Source: Flexilinea sp. | GTDB taxonomy: Bacteria; Chloroflexota; Anaerolineae; Anaerolineales; Anaerolineaceae | DNA length: 32,314 bases | Direction of reading: 5' to 3' | Assembly: GCA_026645735.1 (NCBI GenBank) | Contig: JAPKMT010000037.1 | Coordinates: 1-32,314 of the forward strand | Shown here: positions 25,588 to 32,314 of the stretch, piece after piece | How the letters are laid out: each line of letters opens with the position of its first letter | Numbering within the stretch: position 1 is the stretch's first letter | The notes under the pieces: generated by a model | Seen by the model: the letters and a program-made list of their open reading frames with translations, nothing else | Told to the model about the DNA's origin: nothing | The model's database searches: none | Program-made: the position numbers and the translations under genes

Positions 25588-25694
25588 TTAAATTGCTGCC
25601 TGTGATCGTTCTGAATGATTCAATATTTACAGAAATGTCCTGGCAGATTGAATCGGAATCAAGATTTTAAAGTTCAATTTAAGTGTAAATCGCT

Positions 25695-26318
25695 TTAAAG
25701 CGCATTAATGCCAATTTTCTTTAAATGGAAAATTACTTTTTTACGCAATTCTAAGAGCGTCATATCGGAATTGATTACAGCATCAAATGCTGTAAAATTC
25801 CAGTGAATCGACTTCTGAGCCGTTACACGAATCTGTGATGCTTCAAAAGATAACCCTCTTTTTTCCATCAGTCGTTTGATTTGAGTTTTTTCGTCTGCCA
25901 TGACCAGCCATTTCTGTTCGCACAAAGAAACTAAATCCGTCTCCATCAGTTTTATCGCCTCAATGACAACAGGCTGATCAACCTGATCAATCAGCGTTTT
26001 GATGCGCGAAATGATGTGAGGATGTGAAACAGCTTCCAACCATCGAAAGGATTCCTCATCTGAAAATACGATTTCGGATAAACGTTTACGGTTAATGAAC
26101 GCATGCTCCGGATCATCCGGAAAATCCAGAATTGTATTGCCGAAGCGGGTTACAATTTCATTAAAAACAGGGGAACCGTTTTGCATAATTTCATGTCCAA
26201 TTTGATCCGCATCAATCCCGAAAAATCCAAGCGATTCAAGAATCTTCCGCACCTCACTCTTTCCGCTGGCGATTCCTCCTGTCAAACCAATAATGATTTT
26301 TTGTTTCTGGTCACCCAT
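25695..26318 (-). CDS. coaE: Dephospho-CoA kinase
   Basis: This 207-residue enzyme makes coenzyme A by phosphorylating dephospho-CoA. The P-loop GLTGGIASGKS is at residues 11-21, followed by the DADQIGHE segment and the lid region with HPHI. The frame is open 28 codons further upstream, but that part overlaps the TPR gene, and ATG 26,318 has AAAGG nearby and begins just before the P-loop. Two adjoining short palindromes (GCATTAATGC, CGCTTTAAAGCG) cover the stop codon. Confidence 0.93.
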   Translation of the reverse strand: MGDQKQKIIIGLTGGIASGKSEVRKILESLGFFGIDADQIGHEIMQNGSPVFNEIVTRFGNTILDFPDDPEHAFINRKRLSEIVFSDEESFRWLEAVSHPHIISRIKTLIDQVDQPVVIEAIKLMETDLVSLCEQKWLVMADEKTQIKRLMEKRGLSFEASQIRVTAQKSIHWNFTAFDAVINSDMTLLELRKKVIFHLKKIGINAL

Positions 26319-26331
26319 AATTTTGCCTTTA

Positions 26332-27666
26332 TCAATATCCATAGGAAGCACAAATAGCCTGTCCATCTCGTACAATTGACATGACTGTGTCATCATTTGC
26401 ATAAACCATTTCGATGTCTTTTGCTGTTTTCACAGCATCTTCACAATATCGATTCACTTTGGTGTGCATGTACGCCAATGCCCCGACATAACTGAAGTAA
26501 TAGGTAACACTGGATCCTGACAAAGGAAGACCAGTGATTTCGATTAACGGATTACCGGCATCATCACATTCCCGCACAGTACAGCTTTCCAGGGCGCCAC
26601 ATCCATATGTTGCACATTTAAGTGCTTCGATGGCTGCTTCATAATTTCGGGCTTTGTAATAATTGACCCCAAGACGGCCATAAACATCTGCGTTATAAGG
26701 ATTGATTTGCAGTGCTTTTTTTATATTTAAGCCTGCCGCATAGAAATCTCCCGTTTGAGAATACGTGTTTCCGATCGCTAAATATGGCAAGGGATCTAAA
26801 ACACCTAATTGGTCATTAATGCGCGCTGCCTTTGCAAACATTTCAAGTGCCTTGTCATAATCTTTAATTTGTCGCCAATTGACACCAACCCGTATCTGAA
26901 GAAAAGTCATATTGGGCGAGCGTTCCAATGCACGATTATAGGCATCGATTGCACTACGATATTGTCCATAAGATTCAAGAAGGATTCCTTGTACGCGATA
27001 AACATCAAACATTTCCGCATCCGCTTGTTTCCCATATTCCAGGGCTTGAGCCATCATTTGTTCAGCTCGCTCATAATTAGCCTGATCGAGAAGTATTTCA
27101 GCGTAAAAAGCATATGCCATTGCATTTCTGGGTCCATAATCGACCGCTCGACGAATATTATCCTCTGCTGTTGCCAGATTCGTCTCAACCATGTCCGGGC
27201 CGCAAAGGTCTTCATCTGCATACCACAGATAGACAAGTGCCAATACAGTATACACATTCGAATCTTCCGTAAAAACGCTCTTAGAGGATTCCAGAAGATT
27301 GATTGCTTTGGTCAATGTTTCGATTTTTTCAGCATCAGTGGTTTGCGAACCAGTCATGTAGGCTAATGCCCGACCTTGTTTCCAGATATATTCAGCTTTT
27401 CCCGGATCAATTTTTGCAGCCTCGTTGTATGCTTCCACCGCTTTTTGCAAGTTACCCGATGAAAAATGAGCTTCTGCTTCCAATGCATAGGAGGCAGCGT
27501 CCCGGGTCGGGACTAATGTAGGAAGCCAGGGTGAAACAATTTTGTTCGTAAGAACACCTTTTAGCAAAAAGAAACTTAATACACACAAAAACATCAATAA
27601 GATCACTATTCCGGGGTTGGATCGGTTTTTGTGTTTAAATTCCAGATTTTTTCCAGTTAAATTCAT
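26332..27666 (-). CDS. TPR-repeat membrane protein
   Basis: This 444-residue protein has a short basic N terminus and one helix (GIVILLMFLCVLSFFLL), then a long helical array. TPR units are visible as 'AxAxxxxxxGxxxxAxxxYxxAxxxxP', for example GNLQKAVEAYNEAAKIDP, YGQYRSAIDAYNRALERSP and RNYEAAIEALKCA. About seven to nine units span residues 60-370. The C terminus has several Cys (CGALESCTVREC), perhaps disulfide-bonded outside the cell. It is probably a scaffold. coaE follows after 13 bp, so the two are likely co-transcribed. Confidence 0.85.
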   Translation of the reverse strand: MNLTGKNLEFKHKNRSNPGIVILLMFLCVLSFFLLKGVLTNKIVSPWLPTLVPTRDAASYALEAEAHFSSGNLQKAVEAYNEAAKIDPGKAEYIWKQGRALAYMTGSQTTDAEKIETLTKAINLLESSKSVFTEDSNVYTVLALVYLWYADEDLCGPDMVETNLATAEDNIRRAVDYGPRNAMAYAFYAEILLDQANYERAEQMMAQALEYGKQADAEMFDVYRVQGILLESYGQYRSAIDAYNRALERSPNMTFLQIRVGVNWRQIKDYDKALEMFAKAARINDQLGVLDPLPYLAIGNTYSQTGDFYAAGLNIKKALQINPYNADVYGRLGVNYYKARNYEAAIEALKCATYGCGALESCTVRECDDAGNPLIEITGLPLSGSSVTYYFSYVGALAYMHTKVNRYCEDAVKTAKDIEMVYANDDTVMSIVRDGQAICASYGY

Positions 27667-27999
27667 AATCGTATTTTACTTCATCTGATTTTTCCATATT
27701 TCTTATGGTTTCCTAAAGAAAAAAGAATGTCACGCATCACAAGCTCCTTGATGCCTTGCTGCCCGATTCTGAGCAGAAGAATCATCAAACTTTTATCAAC
27801 ATGAGGAAAACCAAATTTTCCAGTCGATTGGAAAATCTAGTACCATCTGCTATTCTATGAGGAGGATTCTATTAAAAACAACTGATCAGAATTGCCCCTG
27901 TCAAAACACACTCAAATTCTGATCAGTTCTCTTTAATTCAACGCTGAATTTTTATTCTTCATTCAATTGATTTTTTAAAAAGCCATAAAATTTCAGCGA
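27667..27999 (-). other. Intergenic region with terminator of the secreted protein gene
   Basis: Apart from a strong hairpin, this 333-bp gap shows no gene. AACTGATCAGAATT (27,880-27,893) pairs over 14 bp with 27,915-27,928 around a 21-nt loop, and on the minus strand is followed by GTTTTTAA. It should end transcription of the gene at 28,000-28,620. A weak GATTCT/AGAATC hairpin lies at 27,765-27,783. Confidence 0.65.
27880..27928 (-). terminator. Terminator of the secreted Cys-rich protein gene
   Basis: A perfect 14-bp stem (27,880-27,893 with 27,915-27,928) has a long 21-nt loop, and a T run follows on the minus strand. It lies about 70 bp after the stop at 28,000. Confidence 0.7.
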
Positions 28000-28620
28000 T
28001 CAGGGTTTGTCATTGCATCCGTTCATATTATTACCGTATTCACAATACCAGCAGCTCCCCTGATAAAAGCTTTGCTCATCGAAACAATCAGCATTGTATA
28101 AACCAACGATATAACCATTTCCGTCAAACACCAGGTTCCCGCCGATAAAGCAAGTACCGTCATCCACATAATAACCTGCCGCTACGCACTCGTTAAAACT
28201 CGCAATGGATTGAGGCGGATTTAAGATACCATCAATTTCCGACATATATTGGTAAACTGTCTGTCTCATTTGCTGACATCGTGATGCCGTTTCATTGGCG
28301 GAAGCAACATCAGGTGAAAAATTGTTGTAGATATCCCAAAACGTGCCAATCAGTTCCTGATGGAATTCCCCGATTAAATAAGTGAAATTTTCAATTGAAA
28401 CGGAGAACTCTCTTTGAACCGAAATAAATGTCGACATGTCCCCAGATGCAGCCCGATTGGCGAAGTCGAATAAATTCTGGCATTCGATCGCCAACAGATT
28501 CAGAACTTGCTGTGCACGATCTGGCGGAATTGTTGGTTGGGCACCAGCGACCATATTCGGTAATAATAAAACCAATAGACAGATCATCAGGAGGATTTTG
28601 TAATTTGTCTGTAATTTCAT
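28000..28620 (-). CDS. Secreted Cys-rich protein of unknown function
   Basis: This 206-residue protein has a signal peptide (MKLQTNYKILLMICLLVLLL, cleavage near VAGA). The central 100 residues are helical and acidic. The C-terminal third holds most Cys (CVAAGYYVDDGTC, CFDEQ, CWYCEYG, GCND), likely disulfide-bonded outside the cell. ATG 28,620 follows GGAGGTCTTT, a strong ribosome site, and begins the signal peptide; an earlier in-frame Met is four codons upstream. I do not recognise the family. It stands alone on its transcript. Confidence 0.7.
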   Translation of the reverse strand: MKLQTNYKILLMICLLVLLLPNMVAGAQPTIPPDRAQQVLNLLAIECQNLFDFANRAASGDMSTFISVQREFSVSIENFTYLIGEFHQELIGTFWDIYNNFSPDVASANETASRCQQMRQTVYQYMSEIDGILNPPQSIASFNECVAAGYYVDDGTCFIGGNLVFDGNGYIVGLYNADCFDEQSFYQGSCWYCEYGNNMNGCNDKP

Positions 28621-29051
28621 AAAGACCTCCAAAAAATAATTTCTCTTGATTATCAGACGTATTTCAGTAAAAGAAAGTTTAATTAAGAGAATTTTAAATC
28701 AAATTCACAGGTTTTTTTTATCTGTATTGAATTATCAAAAACATCGAATTCGAATCAACAGAATGAATACTGCAAAATTTGTGCTGATAATTCAATAAAT
28801 TGGTCAGTTCGGATGAACCATGATAGGATTCTCTTTTATTCTGTAATCAGTACATATCCGCATATTTTACTTGTCTGTAAAAACAAGAAACTACATCATT
28901 TCTCTGAAACCCCAAATGGTTTATGGCGTGAACACACTTTTTTTGAGATATTAATGTAGAAATTTGAAATATAGACTTGAATTTCGAAACGTCGTATTCA
29001 TCCGATTATCCAAAAAAACAGCTCATCAGTAATATACTATAATTTTTTTAT
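28621..29051. other. Intergenic gap between divergent genes
   Basis: These 431 bp of AT-rich sequence separate the secreted protein gene (-) and the zinc-ribbon gene (+). No RNA gene or complete repeat is seen. An ATTTGAAATATAG near 28,961 and GAATTTCGAAAC near 28,979 look like scraps of the MITE terminus but do not form a matched pair. The only clear signal is the -10 just before 29,052. Confidence 0.55.
29033..29043 (+). promoter_or_regulatory. -10 element very close to a start codon (possible leaderless transcript)
   Basis: TATACT (29,033-29,038) overlaps TATAAT (29,038-29,043); either would place transcription start at about 29,045-29,050. The coding ATG is at 29,052 and no ribosome-binding site precedes it, only T and A runs. 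Confidence 0.45.
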
Positions 29052-29846
29052 ATGAAACATTGTTTGAACTGTTACCGGATGCTGCCGAATAATGCAAAAG
29101 TCTGTCATTATTGTGGGACTGAACAGGCAGAGAATAAACCGCTGCCAGGTAAAAAATTTGACTGTTGTCCGCAATGTATGTCTTTCTTGTATTCAGAGGA
29201 AAGCGGATGTCAGTCCTGCGGCTATATTCATCAATCCAGGAAAAAATATTCGGGTTGGATCATTGCTATTTTGGCTGCCCTGCTGATTCTTTTCCTATTG
29301 TGGCAAGCCGGATTTCTTCCATGGATACCACATGGTGGAAAAGCCGTGCGTTTCGTCATTCAAAAAGAAGATGTGACATCCGTAAATCCTCTCGAACTGG
29401 GAAAAACAATCACGATCCAGACAACCGATGATTTGGTTTCCCCAGAAAATCCAACACAGGAATTCACAGTTGTGCCGCAATCGGCAAAAATGTTGCTTGA
29501 AGAAACCATGACGAACGCCAAAACAACAGTAACACCTCAGGCATCGGACACTCCTGAATCTGTAATTTGTGCGAATTGGCAAAACCGTTTGAAAGAAGGA
29601 ATGCACGGGAGCATTATCACTGGTGGCAGATCCAGTAAGATTCGAAAAAATCCATCCACGGGCAGTGAACTCGCTGGAATTTTGAGATCCGGACAGGAGT
29701 TTGTTGTACAGGATGAAAAACCAGTCTGCGTTGAAGGTTACCTTTGGATAAAAATCAGCTTGATTTCAGATACATTATCCGGTTGGACGGTCGAAGCTGA
29801 CCAGACAGGTTACTGGTTGAAACCATTGGATAAAAAACCGGAATGA
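29052..29846 (+). CDS. Zinc-ribbon, single-helix, SH3-domain protein
   Basis: This 264-residue protein has two N-terminal zinc ribbons (residues 4-21, CLNCYRMLPNNAKVCHYC; about 38-56, CCPQC and CQSC), then a membrane helix (IIAILAALLILFLLW), a low-complexity Thr/Pro/Gln linker, and a C-terminal bacterial SH3-like domain (SSKIRKNPSTGSELAGILRS, then WIKISL and SGWTVEAD). The ribbons would face the cytoplasm and the SH3 domain the outside, perhaps contacting the cell wall. Only family-level sense is possible. No Shine-Dalgarno sequence precedes the ATG. Confidence 0.8.
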   Translation: MKHCLNCYRMLPNNAKVCHYCGTEQAENKPLPGKKFDCCPQCMSFLYSEESGCQSCGYIHQSRKKYSGWIIAILAALLILFLLWQAGFLPWIPHGGKAVRFVIQKEDVTSVNPLELGKTITIQTTDDLVSPENPTQEFTVVPQSAKMLLEETMTNAKTTVTPQASDTPESVICANWQNRLKEGMHGSIITGGRSSKIRKNPSTGSELAGILRSGQEFVVQDEKPVCVEGYLWIKISLISDTLSGWTVEADQTGYWLKPLDKKPE

Positions 29847-30266
29847 TGATTTTTGTATTCGTTTAAACAATGGATTGTCGAAATCATCGAGGTGTTCTTT
29901 AGTCAAGAGTGTCTTTGCTTCAGTTTTCTTTATTAAACTTGTTAATTGATTTCGCAGTAATTCGAAATACAATTCGATATTTGAATTAATTGCTATTGAT
30001 ATTTTTATTTACTAATTTCGATTACAATAAAAAAGAAAATTCCTGGTAATTTTTATTCTCAATTATTACTGAATTTTTATCAGTATGTGCTGTTTTTAAA
30101 TCGTGCATCACAAAAATAATAATGCACAGAAATACAGGATTATTATTGCACAAAATTTGGCGGTCCAATTGACTGTCAGGCGCATACGACATTCAAAATA
30201 AACACATGATTCGATAAAAATATCATGTATAAAGACTACAAAATATTAAGATAACCGGAGGGTTTT
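29847..30266 (+). other. Intergenic gap with one core-less MITE remnant
   Basis: This 420-bp gap holds the remnant at 29,955-29,995. It also has a simple AATAATAAT/ATTATTATT inverted repeat near 30,115-30,150 and a TTGACT at about 30,169 that could be a -35 for the following gene, although no matching -10 stands out. Confidence 0.5.
29955..29995 (+). mobile_element. Core-less MITE remnant (terminal repeats only)
   Basis: CAGTAATTCGAAAT at 29,955-29,968 is identical to the left end of copy 2. It is followed after a few bases by ATATTTGAATTAATTGCTA, close to the right terminus, with no central hairpin between them. The flanks share TTGAT at the two ends (29,946 and 29,996), a possible decayed duplication. 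It is best read as an internal-deletion derivative. Confidence 0.55.
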
Positions 30267-31763
30267 TTGAAAACAACAATTCGCATCGAGGTTTTCGATA
30301 AGGTACTGATCAGAGGAAGTATTTTTTATCTGATGCTGCCGCTCCTTCTGTTCATTTTCTTTTGGATTGACGAAAAAATTGCATTTCTTTTGCTGATCCT
30401 ATTAGTTTTCTGCGGTTACCGAATGGATCGATCAATCACCTATCGAAAAAGTGAAATCCAAATAACAAAAAGGAAACTGCTTTCATTATTCGCGATTTTT
30501 CTCCTGTTGGCTATTTGGCTCTATTTTTCAGGAATTGGTCGATTTGTCTATCAGAATTACGATCATCGTTATAAAAATGCGATTTTTCAGGATCTGATCG
30601 CTTATCAATGGCCAGTGCATTTTCATGATGCGGTTTATAACAAACCGGCTATGCTCTGCTACTATTTCTTCTTCTGGCTTCCATCTGCGCTGCCTGGAAA
30701 AGCTGCAGGACCTTTTCGGTCTAATATTTTACTTTTTCTCTGGAGTTGGATCGGATTGATTCTGGGATATGGTCTTTTTACCCGGCTTCGCAAAAAAATT
30801 TCAGTTCTTGATACCATTGTTTTTATTCTTTTCAGCGGGCTCGATATCATCGGATTTATACTGATCCATAAATCAATTCCCTCTTTCGGGTTGCACCTGG
30901 AAACTTGGATCGAACAAATTCAAGTAAGTTCGATCACAACACAATTATATTGGTCTTTTAACCAGTTTATTCCGGTTCTGATCGGTACATTTTTGCTCTT
31001 AAGTATTGACAGAAAAAAGAATTACATAGCGATTTTCTCCTTATTATTTCCATATTCACCGTATGCTGTAATCACATTAATACCGCTGATCATTTTTTGG
31101 ACAATCTCAAATGATTATGGATTGGAATCAAAATTTCAACCAGGATTCAGAATAATCTGGCAAAAAATAAAAGATGCAATAAATACTGAAAACATTTTAA
31201 CGCCGCTTATTATCATGTTTATTTTTATTCCATTTTTCCTGATAAACTCAAAACGAGTCCCAACAGAAACTGCAACAAACTGGATTTCTATTACAGAATA
31301 TCTTTTTGCCATTTTTTTTGAGTTCCTGATTTATATCATCATCATGCTCGCTAAATTCAAAACTAATATATCAAGCTGGCTTCTCATCTCTGTTTTATGC
31401 GTTTTACCGCTCTTTTGCACCACGGATTTAAACATAATTCTTAGAGGAACTGCTCCGTTGGTATTAATTCTGTTGATATTGGTTTTGGATTTTTTATCGG
31501 AAAAAAGATATCTTTATCGAAGAATTTTATTAATTTTTCTGCTAGTTATTGGAGCATGGACGCCCATCAGTGAGATTTACCGAACAATTGATAATTCAAT
31601 TCATAATTCAGAGGATCAGGAAGTTTTAACTTTCAGTAACAATGAATTTACTCCAGAATCAGGAGCTGTTGGAATTCTAACATTTGTCAATCCCGCTCAA
31701 TACTTATCATATGAAGAGGATTACCAGAATAGTTTTTTCTATCGTTATTTAATGATTCATTGA
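30267..31763 (+). CDS. Polytopic membrane protein, possible GT-C-type glycosyltransferase-like
   Basis: This 498-residue protein has about ten to twelve hydrophobic helices. A non-membrane stretch after the third helix reads YDHRYKNAIFQDLIAYQWP, followed by LCYYFFFWLPSALPGKAAG. A later conserved-looking stretch, TTQLYWSFNQFIPVLIGTFL, is reminiscent of large membrane proteins with a GT-C-like layout. There are no catalytic motifs I can name. Translation starts at TTG 30,267 behind a strong CCGGAGGG. The function is unknown, and the glycosyltransferase suggestion is weak. Confidence 0.6.
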   Translation: MKTTIRIEVFDKVLIRGSIFYLMLPLLLFIFFWIDEKIAFLLLILLVFCGYRMDRSITYRKSEIQITKRKLLSLFAIFLLLAIWLYFSGIGRFVYQNYDHRYKNAIFQDLIAYQWPVHFHDAVYNKPAMLCYYFFFWLPSALPGKAAGPFRSNILLFLWSWIGLILGYGLFTRLRKKISVLDTIVFILFSGLDIIGFILIHKSIPSFGLHLETWIEQIQVSSITTQLYWSFNQFIPVLIGTFLLLSIDRKKNYIAIFSLLFPYSPYAVITLIPLIIFWTISNDYGLESKFQPGFRIIWQKIKDAINTENILTPLIIMFIFIPFFLINSKRVPTETATNWISITEYLFAIFFEFLIYIIIMLAKFKTNISSWLLISVLCVLPLFCTTDLNIILRGTAPLVLILLILVLDFLSEKRYLYRRILLIFLLVIGAWTPISEIYRTIDNSIHNSEDQEVLTFSNNEFTPESGAVGILTFVNPAQYLSYEEDYQNSFFYRYLMIH

Positions 31764-31867
31764 AAAGCACAATTTTCTCATAAATTATTGATTTCATCAC
31801 ATGATACTCAAAATCCGTCAGAAGCATCTTTTTTATTTCTAAAATAGAAACTTACTGGTTTTTTTCT

Positions 31868-31917
31868 CAGCAATTTGAAATATGGATATGTATTTCTTGC
31901 CATATTTGGAATCGCTA
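31868..31917 (+). mobile_element. Core-less MITE remnant with near-duplication
   Basis: CAGCAATTTGAAATATGG (31,868-31,885) and CCATATTTGGAATCGCTA (31,900-31,917) are imperfect inverted repeats with one substitution from the family terminus on the left. The central hairpin is absent. The flanking 9-mers TTTTTTTCT and TTTTTTGCT match at 8 of 9, but they are low complexity. It lies in the 551-bp gap after the last gene, whose remainder before copy 5 shows nothing else. Confidence 0.6.
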
Positions 31918-32128
31918 TTTTTTGCTACATATTGGAATTTTATTGCAGATATGATTAAAACCTGGTTCCTAAGACAGATTTTTTTTGTATTGCATTAAGA
32001 TCATAAAGGAACAATTCGAAATTATGTGATGATTTTTTGTTTTCATAAATCAACAGAACTGACCAAAAATCAATAATTCCTATAAAAATCGAATTCAATT
32101 TTCATTATCGGATGTGTAATTTTTTCAT

Positions 32129-32242
32129 CTGCTGTTCGAAATTTGGAAAAGCTTTTTGAGAAAAAAGAGGGAACTTGTTGTTGTGTTGTTTTTGCGAAGA
32201 GCGCAAAAACAACACAACAACAAACAATTCTCCTCATATTTC
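32129..32242 (+). mobile_element. MITE-like hairpin element, copy 5 (right end truncated)
   Basis: The left end, CTGCTGTTCGAAATTTGG, and the inner flank up to GGGAACTTG match copy 1 read in reverse. The stem is 22 bp perfect (32,175-32,196 with 32,202-32,223), loop AAGAG. The right flank follows the family as CTCATATTTC and then stops at 32,242, where GAATTGCTG would be expected. From there different sequence begins, so its right terminus has been lost or displaced. Confidence 0.85.
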
Positions 32243-32314
32243 TGTCAAGGCAATTTAGAAATGTCCTAATCACAGCAATTTAGAAATGTCCTATTGTGTT
32301 GTAAATTGAAAAAG
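32243..32314. mobile_element. Possible end of an insertion sequence (subterminal direct repeats)
   Basis: The 19-bp sequence GCAATTTAGAAATGTCCTA occurs at 32,250-32,268 and again at 32,275-32,293. It begins 7 bp after a TG at 32,243, exactly where MITE copy 5 is interrupted. Repeated AGAAATGTCC-type motifs next to a TG terminus resemble ends of IS481/IS3-like elements. No transposase is in the window, and the sequence ends at the right edge, so this is a hypothesis. Confidence 0.4.

Noticed and set aside
25691..25711. Two abutting palindromes (CGCTTTAAAGCG and GCATTAATGC) over the coaE stop as a terminator.
   Set aside because: They lie mostly in coding sequence, are loopless and have no T run; probably coincidental.
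28940..28992. Further MITE termini (ATTTGAAATATAG, GAATTTCGAAAC).
   Set aside because: They lack a matched partner, a CAG terminus or a hairpin; likely chance in AT-rich DNA.
32010..32100. CAATTCGAAATTATG and AATCGAATTCAATT as another terminus pair.
   Set aside because: Matches are short, lack CAG/CTG ends and no duplication is seen.

Overview
The window looks like a chromosomal segment of an AT-rich (about 40% GC by eye), anaerobic, saccharolytic bacterium. The gene mix fits an Anaerolineae-type Chloroflexota (Anaerolineaceae): L-fucose catabolism, FeoAB, a PerR-like regulator, an archaeal-type phosphoglycerate mutase homologue, a short class I-alpha glutamine synthetase, cdaA-ybbR, and TPR, zinc-ribbon and SH3 envelope proteins. 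That assignment is inference from gene content only. I see no rRNA, tRNA, CRISPR array or prophage.

Layout. 1-3.66 kb (+): end of a sugar-binding protein, a rhamnulokinase-family kinase and L-fucose isomerase (fucI), closed by a bidirectional terminator. 3.67-7.43 kb (-): perR-like regulator, TspO/MBR-type membrane protein, feoA, feoB and a 52-residue FeoB-associated Cys-rich protein. A perfect PerR/Fur-type box lies in front of the regulator. 7.7-10.6 kb (+): a promoter, a structured leader and the cobalt/nickel ECF transporter cbiM-cbiQ-cbiO. 10.8-12.6 kb: apgM-type phosphomutase (+) converging on an unknown membrane protein (-). 12.8-18.5 kb (-): complete dipeptide/oligopeptide ABC transporter, binding protein first, with a terminator hairpin after it and before the permeases. 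18.8-20.0 kb (+): TetR regulator with a 24-bp perfect operator-like palindrome, and a Cys-rich protein. 20-22.8 kb (-): pentapeptide-repeat membrane protein, glnA and a DUF1232 protein. 23.2-27.7 kb (-): TPR protein-coaE, then cdaA-ybbR (c-di-AMP synthesis). 28-31.8 kb: a secreted Cys-rich protein, a zinc-ribbon/SH3 membrane protein and a polytopic membrane protein.

The most unusual content is between the genes: a family of short, non-coding, MITE-like elements, all intergenic. Five copies carry a nearly or fully perfect 21-23 bp central hairpin (at 7.6, 10.65, 12.7, 25.5 and 32.1 kb). Three are degenerate or core-less copies (18.6, 29.96 and 31.87 kb). The full elements are about 103-125 bp, with terminal inverted repeats of the form CAGYAATTCGAAAT. 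The copy at 10,649-10,771 is flanked exactly by a 9-bp direct repeat (ATACGATGA), which is strong evidence for transposition. The central stems differ between copies, but nearly every change is mirrored on the opposite arm. Several elements end at or next to promoters. The copy at the right edge appears to be cut by the end of another, IS-like element. No transposase is present in the window.
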